A DNA stretch of 64,000 bases, from positions 11,140,263 to 11,204,262 of the forward strand of contig CM039196.1 in NCBI GenBank assembly GCA_008360975.2. The letters run 5' to 3'. Under the pieces are notes generated by a model, which was not told the DNA's origin, did not search any database, and saw only the letters and a program-made list of their open reading frames with translations. Both the position numbers and the translations under genes were made by a program. The stretch comes from Lichenostomus cassidix (Eukaryota; Chordata; Aves; Passeriformes; Meliphagidae). Below, piece by piece: positions 13,561 through 24,793 of the stretch; position 1 is the stretch's first letter, and each line of letters starts with the position of its first letter.

Positions 13561-13913
13561 TGTGTCCTTCCTTCAGTAAGGATCACTCAACACTCTCCCT
13601 CCTCTTAAAGTGTATGAAAGTGTTGGCCCTGGGGAAGCCCCCTCCTTCCCATCCCCTGCCACAAGGAAGTGACCTACAGAACAATATCCCAGAGGAGGGG
13701 CTGCCAACTGCTCTTGCCCAAGCCTTTTCCCAAAAGGTTTCTTTCTTCCACATATCCTAAACAATACCCTTTGGATATCACAGACAATACCCCAAGAAAC
13801 TTGGCTGCTCACATCCATGCCTTTCCATCAGGGATGGTGCAGAAATGCATTCCTAGCTATTTCCAGCTTGGAAGTGCTGAGGTAGAAAAGCTCAAGGCAC
13901 TTAAAGAGTTTCT

Positions 13914-13954
13914 TAAAAAAAAAAAAAAAGGAAAAAAGGAAAAAAGAAAAAAAG
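13914..13954 (+). repeat. A-rich simple repeat
   Basis: A run of about 16 A residues is followed by a GGAAAAAA-type purine repeat. No transposon body is recognised immediately upstream, so it may be an ordinary simple repeat and not a retroposon tail. Confidence 0.8.
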
Positions 13955-14029
13955 ACCATTGTAGGGTTGAGAGACTCAGAATTAAAGATGCTCCTGACAT
14001 TTTTTCCTGTGCATTACTCAGCCCAATCT

Positions 14030-14250
14030 GTTTAATGGGTCTTCATCAGAGATTGTGATTGCTGATTCGGGCTGGCGACATCATTCAATTGGACATGGCT
14101 TTGAAGCAGAAGAATAATTATTTCCCATCTTCCAAAAGACCACTTAATTCCTGCTCCCCAATCTCTGGGAACAGATAACCCATAGCCCTTTTAGTTCATT
14201 AACTCGCTGGGGCTGTCATCAAAGGATTGTCAGCTGCTCAGGAATTTGCA
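14030..14250. promoter_or_regulatory. Candidate conserved regulatory block
   Basis: A compact segment with GATTGTGATTGCTGATTCGG near 14051, ATTCAATTGG near 14083, AATAATTATTTC near 14113, CAGATAACC near 14172 and CATTAACTCGC near 14197. The mix of homeobox-, GATA- and bZIP-like cores at high density suggests an enhancer. Alignment to other bird genomes would decide; I only see motif density. Confidence 0.25.
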
Positions 14251-15179
14251 GAAGAGAAGTGGCTGAAAGCTGCAGTGTCTATTTTACCCATGGATCCAGC
14301 ATCTCCTGCCATGGATCCTGCAACATCCAGGCAGCTTCCCAGAAAGGAGAGGGGAAAGAAGAGGAGACACACATGACTTTTACTACCTCTCCCTCTTCTC
14401 ACAGACCAGGATCAAGGCAGTGTAACCCAGCAGCTGCTGTGCTGAGGAGAACTCAATGCCAACAGAGAGAGAAACCAAAACCAGACACCAGCAAGGCCCT
14501 GGGGAAAGCAGGGGGGATGGATCAGCAGGAGCAACTGCTGTGCTGGTGTTTGGGATTCAGCAGGACTGGCTCAGTGAGAGGATGAGACCGTGGCTCACAG
14601 GGAAATCCAGAATCTAGGCCATGGAATCACAGCAGGGGAGCTATCAGAGCCAGGCCATCTGCACCAAATCCAGAGGTCAAATAAGTGAAATTTAGCAGAA
14701 GATTATTTTCTTCTTTCCTTCTCCCTCATCCATATCAGGATGCTTTGAAAAAAAGGAAGACAATAAATAACTGAAAATCCTGCTTGAAGACATGAGCAGA
14801 GGTTAGTTCTGGGAGGAGCCAAGAGATATGAACTCAGCTCTTATTAAGTGTTTTTCAAGAGTAGATTTAAATACACTCTGCAAAGGAGTGAAATGCCATC
14901 CTTCCACCTTTGTGAAACAGGGGAACTGACGCTCCAAATGACGGGAAGCACGCAAAAACCCAGCCAAGGCCTAGTGGTAGGTTGGGACACACTTTGTGTG
15001 TCCTGCACCTTCATCAACATCTGTCTCTGCCCTCAGACACCTCCATCCCAGAAATTCTGAACCCTGAGTGCACTTGGAGCTTTTTGTGTAAGCTGGGAAA
15101 TGTACAGACCAAAAGCTCCACCTCTAGCAGAGCCTGAGTGGAAAAAATTTAGCTAAGAGGCTTCAGTAAATCAGCCTGA
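14251..15179. other. Unannotated unique sequence, no gene recognised
   Basis: No gene or repeat recognised. The longest open frame is 108 codons and has no domain. Confidence 0.5.
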
Positions 15180-15450
15180 GGCCTCCTTTGCTCGGTTTGT
15201 ATTATTTATCTCCTTATCCCCTTGACCACACTAAATTCTGAAAGGCATCTTGGCAGTATGCAAACACAGAGGGGGTTTATTGAAAGTACTAAACATGTTC
15301 TAATTGTTTTCTCCTGCACTACTCTGCTAAAATTCACTCTGCCGTGAGCGGAAGCCGAGTTGGACAATTACTGAGGCACTTGAAGCAATCATGCCCTTGA
15401 TATATGGGAAGTGGGGAAGTTTAGCAGAGTGAGGACCTCTTCAATTCCTA
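15180..15450. promoter_or_regulatory. Candidate conserved regulatory block
   Basis: An AT-leaning segment (TTGCTCGGTTTGTATTATTT near 15189) with retained CpGs in GCCGTGAGCGGAAGCCGAG near 15341, an octamer-like TATGCAAA near 15258 and GGACAATTACTGAGG near 15362. A dense mix of intact factor-like sites in otherwise plain sequence suggests conserved non-coding DNA. Not confirmed by alignment. Confidence 0.25.
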
Positions 15451-17566
15451 TCTTTGCTTTGCAACCGTTTTGCCAGTCAAAAAAAACATTGTCTCACTTC
15501 TCCAGCAGCAGCAGAACACAATAACCTCGTGTCCCTAATCACAGGATACTGTGAGGTTCACTGAACAATACTCACTAAAAAGCTTTGAAAGTGATAAAGT
15601 GCTATATAAATATTCAGTTGGACTGCAATTAAATTTTTGGCATGTGGTTTACATGTAAGTGCAGAAATACCATCAATAAAAGTCAATACAGTCCTTTCCC
15701 CCTTTCTCTCCCTCTGCCTTTCCTTCGCTATTCCCCAGATCTCTGTAAGTGTTCGCTGAATTTTCATAAGGGAAAAAATTACTTCCTAAAATGTTCAAAA
15801 GCTTTCCCTTGGTTTGTTATTAGAGCAATTATCTAGCATAACACAGTGAAATAGCACAAAGTATTCTAATGGGAAACAAATGTGCCAAAGAAGTGACCAA
15901 ACTTGGAATCTTTATTGAAAAATGAGGGGAAAGCGATTAGTTGAAGAGGCAGCAACGGAAAGATTTTCCACCTGGCCTTGGGCAACACATCAAACAGAGC
16001 TCAAAAGGGTGCTATTTATAATTGTTGTCTGGCTGTCTATGGAGGCCTGTCTGTCTGTCAGTCTAGGCCCTTTTCTGCCTCTCCTCTGCCACGTGTCCCA
16101 TTCCTGATGTGTTTTTGCAGGGCAGGAAGGATGCTGCTCTCACCCCTCTGCACTCCAGAACAGCTCCATGGGGTTCAGGGGAGCCACAGTGGTGTGAGCA
16201 GCAGGAAACTCTGCCCCACACACCCTGGTTTCTTTTCCCCACATGTGCTCAGCTTCTCTTGGAGTACAGAGGCTTTGGGGCTGTTTGTGTTACTACAGAA
16301 GGAGAAGCAGGAAAGTGAGGGCTCCCTGAACCCTAAATAATGGACAATACCTTGTCTGGTGATTTCCCTCCAAGCAAAGCAGTTCAAAGTGGAGACAAAA
16401 ACGTTGCCTCAAGATCAAGAGGGTCCAATTTCACCTCCACTTCACTGTGATATAAACACCTATGCAACTTGCAGGTCAAAGGCCCATCAATCTCAGCGAG
16501 TTTGCTTTGGTGTAATTCAAGAAGCAAAGACATTTTGCAAGTACTGAGATGATTTATAAGCACATCCAGAAAATTTTTAGGACCTCTGGTATAACAGACA
16601 AAGGATGAGAAAGACTCATAAAGCGATTTCTCACTACTCACTTGTGGTCATTTACCACTCTCCTTTAACTGTTTCCCTGAATTTAAGTTGAGGAATTATA
16701 AAAATCCACTGAGAATGGAAATCCTCAGCTAGAAATCAGAAATCATACTAATTTCTCATAGCTTCATCGAGGCCTTTGGAATGATAATAATTTACAGTAA
16801 CTGAGGAACTTCTTTTCTTGTGAGGGGTAATAAACTCCACAACAGAAACACAAATTGGACCAACAACTGAAAAGAGGCTCCGAATCAGTAGCTTGCAAAC
16901 ACCACCATGGGCTAAAATTCACTCCCATAAGGTATCCAGAAAATACAAGCAAGGAGAACATTTCTATCTGAATAGAAAACAGCGTTGTGAAGAGCTGTGA
17001 AAAACAGTGGGCAGCACATTGGCAAGGAGCAGCACTCTCAGCAAGAGCTTTGGCCCTGCTCAGAGACCCCGAGGCACACAACCCCCCACGGGCATGCCAC
17101 AGCTTCATTAACCAAAACAGGCACTTTTGAAGTTCAGGCATGAAAAATAAAGCCTGATTTTATCTCTGCTAGATTCCATTTGCCCAAAGATGCCCAAACC
17201 TCAAAAGGGGTCAGATGTTCAGTACAGATAATCACACAAAATTTGGGTGTGTAGTTGAAGTCTATCCAAATTCTCCCAGGCTCTCGACGATGAAGGATGG
17301 GAAACCTCGTGAGAAGAGTTAAGAGACACCAACAGAAGCTTTCTGGTACATTCTGCTTTCACTCTCATCATAAATACTGCAAGAGAAACCTTCGCTGTGG
17401 TATTTTAATGTTTCCAATCTCCAAGTTCCCTCAGCTCCACTTAGGACAATGTGTTTCTAAGTGCCCATGCTGTGCAGGTGAAATTCCATGCCTCTGTTGG
17501 AGAGCACTGTGCAGCAGGAAGCATCTCTCCCCTCACTCTCCCCATTTCCCACACAATCCCAGTGAC
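15451..17566. other. Unannotated unique sequence, no gene recognised
   Basis: No gene recognised. Near 15596-15612 there is a short string, AAAGTGCTATATAAATATT, that resembles the tail of old vertebrate SINEs, but it is too short to call. Open frames reach 125 codons without a recognisable domain. Confidence 0.5.
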
Positions 17567-17850
17567 TCAGGATCACAGAGCAGCTCAAGTTGGAAGAGAC
17601 CCATAAGCATCACCAAAGTCCAGCTCCTTGCAGGACCACTTAAAACTAATCCTGGCTGAGAGCATTGTCCAGACACTCCTTGAGGCTTGGTGCTCTGACC
17701 ACTTCCCTCAGGAGCTTGTTCCAGTGCCTGATCAACCCCTGGGTGAAGGACCTTGCCCTACAGCCCAGTCTGAGCTTCCCTTGTTGTAGCTTCATTCCCT
17801 TTCCTGATGTCCTATCACAGGAGTGACACTGTGCCTATGGCACCGTGAGG
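17567..17850 (-). mobile_element. CR1 LINE, 5'-truncated 3' end
   Basis: A reverse-orientation CR1 fragment. The plus strand shows TCAGGATCACAGAGCAGC and then TTGGAAGAGACC, complementary to the CR1 3' tail. The complement of the ORF2 C-terminal region follows (GACCACTTCCCTCAGGAGC, GTTCCAGTGCCTGATCA and the 'gtgaaggaccttgccc' block). It is more diverged and lacks the final tail octamers, so it is an older insertion than the one at 3974. The left part of the element (high coordinates) fades after about 17850. Confidence 0.88.
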
Positions 17851-20680
17851 AGCAGGACAGCAAGACCAAAGCCCACCTTGATGCACTGTGATCATGAGGG
17901 TGAACACAATCCTCTGCCCATTCTGGTGCCCATTTAAGTATTCAAAGGAAGACAAAAACCTGTAATCAATCTCTGACCTCACAAAATCCCCCTCTGAATA
18001 ACACGGCTGCAGAAGAGAATCCAGGGGACAAGAAATCTGGAAAAGAACCATCTGTTCACAATCTTCCTTCAGCTGCAGGCCAAAACCTGGTTTTGTGAGT
18101 AACCTCCAGCTCCTTTATGGTATCTCCTTCCCCTACTGACACACCCTAAGGCCCTTCTCCTTTACCCAAACCAACCTCAACAGCCCCCAGCTACACCTCA
18201 CACTCTGGAACACTCCCACACTGATGCTTTGCACTGAAGGGTGAGTTTGCCAGGAGACAGTGGCTTTATTTTCTCTTCTCTGACAGAGTTCATTATGGGA
18301 TGGAATATGTTGTGTGAAGCAGAACAAACATCAGCAGCACAAACCCCAGTGGAAACCATAAACCTTGAACACATCGTCTGGATCTTTAATTCCAGTTGCA
18401 GGAAAGCAGCTCCGGCCGAGATGATCAGACTGTCTTAATCAGCCTTCTGACCACTGTGTGTGCTCAGAGAAATGGTTCTACACAAAAAAAAAAAAAGCTT
18501 TTATAGCTTTCAGAATTATTTTGGAATGAACAAGAATGGTCACAAAGGAGCTGTAGGGCTCCAGGGCAGGTGAAATGCTGTGAGAAGAGCCCAGTTAAGG
18601 CCATGACCAGTCTGGAGTTGCTCTGTAATGAGGAACAGCTACTTTCTGCATCCCTGGTCATCTACTGCACATGGCAAAGCTGTTTCATCTCATCTTTCTC
18701 CTGAGAGATCCACCTTTTATACTCACAAGGCCATCACTTGTATCTACCTGTGACCTCACAGCAGAGCTGCACTCAGGTCTCCCCAGGTCTGCCACAGTGA
18801 AGGAACACTCTGTAAGAGACACCTGTAATGAACACACCTCACTGAAGTCAGGTAATTTGGATCCAAGCTCCACCACACATTTGATGAGTATGGCTTGCTG
18901 AGCAACTGCAGCTTCTGTTTTCCTTCGGACTCCCTCTTTGCCTCTGGCCTGTTGGGATTGCAAGCTCTGTAGGACAAGAAAAATGTTTCCCTGAGTGTTT
19001 ACTCAGCAGCCAGGCTCCATCGAGGCAGGGCCTGGAGTCCCCAGGAACACTGAGAACTGTTATCTCACCAAGCTGTCCTCAACCTGCTGGGGACAGTGAT
19101 TTATTGCCTGCAAGGGAGGTTCTGCTGGAGTGCACATGCTCTGAAGTGACTTCTCCCAGAGCCATTACCTCATGTGCTGGGCCCTGACTAGATCAGGAGT
19201 GCAGACAGCAAACTGGAAGTAGCTCACTAACTAAATAAATAGAGGAGCAATAGTTCAGTCACCTTGAATGCTTGTCTTTAGGGGGAACCTCCAGCTTCCT
19301 CTCCTGTTTAGGGCCATGAGAAAGAATAGCAAAGTCCAGGCAATGAATTCTAAGTCTATGCCCAACCTTCCACTTTCACTGGTACTGGTTTTCCATGATA
19401 ATAACATATATAAACCTTTGCTACTGCTGCTAAGGACATGAGGAGTACAAGACTCATGGTAAGACTGTATTTTAGAGTTACTTATTGTGGGATTTTTGAT
19501 ATGTTGAATGTATCTGGCAGCTTCTATGGGTCTTAAAGCACACTCCAGGCATTCCCAAACACGTTCCCAACACTTCCACAAATGAACGTTTCATCTTTGT
19601 TCCCAGCACGTGTGTTCAATTGGAAGTGTCACAGCATGTGCATGGAAATCCAGATGAAAATCAGGAGTCACCTCAGTGCTCTTTGCCAAATCAGAAGCAG
19701 GTAAAACTACCTAGTTAAATTAACCACCTAGTTAATACCAGGCCTTAACTTAGGAAATCAGGGGAACAATTAGCTCAGTTAATCAGATCTCCTGCACACC
19801 AGTCCAGAAACTCTTTATGGGTAACTCCTGTAGATTGTCTCCTCCTGAAAGGCACAGAAACAGCCAGAAAGTTCCAACAATGCCATGAGAAGGTAAGGGA
19901 ACTGTCACAATGCTGCCTCCAGCAACAAATCCACTTTAGCCACATTTCCCAAGGGACAATTCCTGGGGGCAGAACTGAGACTGAGGAAAACTAACCAGGG
20001 AGTGAGGAGAAGAAAAGGACCATTTGTTCTCAACTGGACACAAAGGCTGAGGTCCCTCTGCTGTGAATATCCATCAGCTGCCAAGTCAGGGAGAAAAGCA
20101 GAAACAGGCTCCTAAAATCTTTCCACATACAGAGAAGGCACAGCAGTTCCATTAGTTTTCCAGCATGCACCCAAAATCTTCACATTGCTTTTCCTTCTTT
20201 CCCTCCATGGCTTCAACCACTGAAGAGCTCACAAAGATTCACTCACTGGGAAGTGTCTCACACTGGGATGCTACAGGTTCTCACTCTCCCTCTCCACCCT
20301 CATTTATTTCCCAGACAGACTTCTAACAGCAACACATAAAGACAATGGGCCATCCCAGAAACTAGTGAGACCAGTACAGAATGGGAGATGCAGGCAGAGC
20401 AGAGAGCTGCTCACACAGCTCTTCCCAGCCACTCTCCCAGCAGCAGCGATCCTGCTCTTTCCATCCCTGATGGAAATGAACCTTGCTGGGTTACACAAAC
20501 ACACAGAGCTCAGAAGATGTCCCAAGTCTGACCTCTGCCTTCCTTTGCTGGATTTCTCGGTGTTTGACGCTGGCTGTCGAACAGAATAAATGACGGGATG
20601 CACTGAGAGCAACATCAATGAGCCCAAAGGAATTCTGGCCAGAAACAGAAGACAACAAAAGCCTGTGGAAATGATCTAAG
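17851..20680. other. Unannotated unique sequence, no gene recognised
   Basis: No gene or dispersed repeat recognised. There is a 13-base A run at about 18484-18496. Open frames reach 108 codons and have no recognisable domain. Confidence 0.5.
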
Positions 20681-20684
20681 GATG

Positions 20685-21180
20685 TCACTTGGCAACCTTA
20701 CGATTATTGTCTTGTTCTGTATGTATTGGGTTTGAAAAGCTGATAATTGTTCTTGTGTGCCAGTGGAGATTAGAAGACCATTTGTGTTGGTATCAAAGGA
20801 GACAAAATCTTTTTCCACCCTCCCCAAGAAGAGGGGCAACACCATCTTTCGACTGGGCAATGTCTCTTCTTGTGAGACTCCAGTAAAACAATGGAGTTTT
20901 ATCAGTGATAAATTTGGTCCATTGTTTTTGTGGGATTAATGCCAAAATAGGGATAAATGTGCTGCTGTTGTTTGCATCTCTGGTGTGAGCTGTAAGGTAA
21001 ATAATGCCCCAACGTGGTCTCCCTTCAGACAAACATCTGGATTTCTACTGATTTCAATTTAGCTGCATAGACAATGAAAGCATTATAGTTGCAAAAAGCA
21101 TTAGAGGCTTCTATAGCCCTGGCCATATTCAAGCGACCTTGGGCAGAACCAATTTTAAAAGGTGGTTTTAGTGCTTACAG
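20685..21180. promoter_or_regulatory. Candidate enhancer with inverted SOX-type sites
   Basis: The most regulatory-looking block of the window. An 11-base perfect inverted repeat, AAAACAATGGA at 20885-20895 and TCCATTGTTTT at 20918-20928, contains two SOX-type ACAATGG sites facing each other with 22 bases between the arms. Around it lie GATAATTGTTCTTGTG near 20740, TTATCAGTGATAAA near 20900, GGGATTAATGCC near 20932 and TTAAAAGGTGG near 21153. Paired, oppositely oriented HMG-box sites are a known arrangement for SOX-E dimers, though usually with shorter spacing. The function is inference. Confidence 0.38.
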
Positions 21181-24100
21181 AAAAAAATTTGAGAGAGACA
21201 CATCATCAGTGCTACTTTTTATGCCACTTACTGGAGTAAAGTTCTGCTATATCAGCTACCAGACAGTTCTATAGGATTTCGTGGTGAATGCAGCCAGTCC
21301 CTGGAGGGGTTTAGAGGTCTGATACAGGGGAAAGAACAAAGTCTTACAAGTCTTGATGGCAGCAAACACACAAAGAGCTGCTTTGCTTGTGTGATGGGAA
21401 CAGCCTCGTGCTGAAGCTGAGCCTCCCAGCCCAGCTTTGGGAGCAGTTCTGTGTCAGGGCAGCTCATTCCCCATCAGCTGTTCCAGCTCCAGCCACTGCA
21501 GTAGCAAGGTCACTGCTGGTTTTCCATGCTGTGAGCTCTAATCTAATTAGGATTGGACTGAGACCACCAACTCTTCTCACTCAAGTTATAGATCAACAGT
21601 CATTCATTTTTATCAGCTCTTATTATTTTTCTATTAGCTCTGTGCTGAGAATCCACCCCAGTAACCAGCCAGATACTGCCTTTTCAACCTTCTGAGGGAG
21701 TTATTTTTGGTTTTTCCCTATGGAATAACACTGAACCAAGAACTCTCTTGAACATATAATGTCTGACCCATGCTCAGACAGTAAACTTTACAAGAGAAAT
21801 ATGTTTTCTTTCAGCTGTACTCTTTCTTTTCCTTCCCTATTTTGAGGTCTTTGCAGAGAGGTCAAAGATTGGGGGCCTCCCACGTGCTGGAGAACAGAGT
21901 GCTGCAGTGACAGTGCTACTGCTGGCAGCTCTGCTCCCGAGGAATGACTCTGCCATTCACGCCTGGGATTAATCCATGACTCCGAGCAATCTCCAGTGTT
22001 TGGATGTTCAGCCTCCTCATTTTCCTCCCAAGACACTGAGTAGCAGTGTCCATCTTCCCAACAGCCAGGATATCAGCACTGTCCCCAGTTCAGTGCCTTG
22101 CAGATGTTTCTGGCCAGAAAAAGACCTTTGGGGACTGATGTCTAAACTTCCTGTTGGGGTGAGAATGAGATAAAAGAACTGGCCTGATCTGGACTGCTCT
22201 AATTTGATTCCCAAGGAGGGAAATCCCTTTTCATTTAATGCATCCTTATCGCCCCAAGCAGTGCAGCTGTGCAGTGGAATTAACCTTGGAGGACACTGGG
22301 AGTTACACAGAGGAGCATCCTGCATGGGACTGCCCACAGCTGGACTTTCCCACTGCTTCTCTCCCACCAGCCACGGGAAGATGCTGCTTCTCCCCTTGAC
22401 TCTGCTCTGAGGTCAGGACTGGTTCCAGCACAGAGAGGAAGCGAGTTGTCAGCATTAAAACATAAACCATCTTAACTTATCACAATCACAGCATGCTGTT
22501 AAGTCTTCAGCAAGTGTTTTTCAACTTCACACTGAAGTTGTGAAAGATAACTTCAGACTTCTGTAGTGCTTTACAGCAGCTATGAAAGGGACTCACTAGA
22601 TCTTGTCTGCTTAGCTAAATATTTTCAGCTTCCGCCTTCAAACACAGATTTCTGTAAGGCCTAAGCTGCTGCTAAAATGCTCAAGATCATCTTTTTGACT
22701 AACATTCTCAAATACTGTGGAGGTCCATCAGGTGTGTTAGCAGCACACAGAACCAGGGACTTTAAAACCAGACTATGACAGATGTTGTTGGGAAAAATAG
22801 AAAAAAGAGAGGCTACTTCTCAGAAACAAATTTCACTCCTGGTTTCCACACACATTATTTTTACCTGTGGGGTGCTTTGCCTCAGCACTTTGCTTCTCCC
22901 TTCACAGTTCAGTGGCAATCTTGGCTCCCAGGGAGAAGTTCTTTTACCAAAAAAGAGCTACATCACACCATGGCCTGAGCAGGAGAGACATTTCCTCCTC
23001 TCTGACACAGCCAGTGACAGTCACAGCTCCCAGACCCAGGCCAGGCCATGCACAGTGATGGAAGAAGCATCTGGCTATTCCAATTTGGAAACCCTGGCTT
23101 AGCAGGATCAGGAGTGTCATGGAACCACCTGACTTTGAGCCCCACAAACAAGGCATGCAAGACATTCAGACAGTAGAAAGCAAAGTGAATTAACTGGCAT
23201 TGCTTGGTTTAAATTATACTAATGCCACAATGTCAGGCTGACATTTTAAAATATCCACAGTCATCTGTTGTGTTCTGTCTTTGAGGGAAGCAGAACATGT
23301 AGGAACAATGACTGCACCAGGGTCAAGAGTTGAGATTGTTGTTCTTTACAGGACTGGGCCAGAGCCCCCTGTGAGTCCCTGTTCAGAGAGCACATCCCAA
23401 GGGAAGGTGTGGAAAGAGAGGAGAGGACAAGGGCAGGACAGCAGAGGGACCTCAGGATCACTAACTCCCTGGCTGTGGACAGGTGAATGAGAGCAGGACC
23501 CACCTCACTCCCTTCCCACATGAACCTGCTTCATTCTTTTTTCCCTCATTCAAAATACACACACATAGCCTTTGTGTTTTAATTGCATTTTTGGGGAAGG
23601 AAAAAACACTCTAAATATTTTGTTTCCCGTACGCTGCTGTGCTTTCCCCAGTCGGGGAAAAAAAAAATAAAATATCCACCTTGAGAAAATAACACCTTGT
23701 TCCTGCACATATTGGCACCTGTGCTGCTTCCGTGTCATGTTTGCTCTGTCAAAACAAGTTTTCCTCGCCCCTCAGGGTCAACCCAGCTTTTGAAAACCAA
23801 GCTGTCGTCTCCAGGCATCATCACTAGCAGTAGCCAGATAACAGACTAGGAGTTCACATTCCAGAATGGTTATGACTAGTGATGAATGAGCCAGCTCAGA
23901 GACAGCAGGAATTTCCTACAGGTTACACTGACCTTCCAAGGAACACGTTTGTCTCACTCGGGAAGGCGGCAAAGAGGACATGTTAGGCCAGGGGGGTGAA
24001 GGAGGAAGGGAGAACACCCTAATTACAAAGGAGGGGATAGAACAGCACAAATCACTGCTGCTCAGGGATCAATCTGCTCCCAGAATGCTGCAGGTGCCTT

Positions 24101-24755
24101 ACCCAAGGGTAGATAAAATAATTATGTGTTAAAATAATGTAAAGAGACTCAAAAGGCTTTGCCGTTGTTGATAGAGGAAAAATTGAGGTAGATGTAGATT
24201 ACAGGAAGATATGGAAAACCCATGCTAAATGTATAATGGTTTATGGATAAATGTATGAAGATCAGCAGCAGCAGGATGACAAAACATCACTCCAATCAAA
24301 GCACCAAACCCAAGTGTTTGCTCTTCATTGTCATATAATCCTAATTCTACAGCTACAGAGACACTTGTACCTGAGGCAGGAACCAGACTCTAGAGCGTGG
24401 AGAAAGCCAGAATCCATTCCTTGGGCCATGTTTGGTACCTTTGGTGTGTCTGAACACACAGTGGGCCAAACCAGTGATGAAATCCACCCCAAATGTTGCA
24501 TTTCAAACAGCCCAGACCCACAGTGCTCATTCTGAGATTATGACTAATCCATCAGTTGATAGGATCTGCATTCCCAGGATTTCAGCTGCAGCTCCAAACC
24601 ATTCAGCATAGCTAATAAGCATTAATTCACCATTTATCACTTGCACTTGCAAGTATGAAAACCCAGCCTTCCTCATCAGTCAGCCTGAAGTATATTCTGT
24701 CAGTGCCATCCCAACCCTACTGCAGGTACAGCCAGTGCTTGCAGCCTGCTGTGAG
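21181..24755. other. Unannotated unique sequence, no gene recognised
   Basis: No gene or repeat recognised. A short block around 23760-23880 has some retained CpGs but no clear pattern. Open frames reach 116 codons and have no recognisable domain. Confidence 0.5.
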
Positions 24756-24756
24756 G

Positions 24757-24793
24757 TTTTGGGGTCCTGAGAGGTCCTGAAAGGACCCCAAAA
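24757..24793. repeat. Perfect 12-bp inverted repeat (hairpin)
   Basis: TTTTGGGGTCCT at 24757-24768 is exactly complementary to AGGACCCCAAAA at 24782-24793, with a 13-base spacer. The spacer contains another GGTCCT half-site. The stem is too short for a typical microRNA precursor, and no flanking pairing extends it (the first bases outside and inside do not pair). Confidence 0.75.

Noticed and set aside
15583..15626. SINE-like tail string AAAGTGCTATATAAATATT
   Set aside because: Too short and AT-rich to tell from chance; no body upstream.
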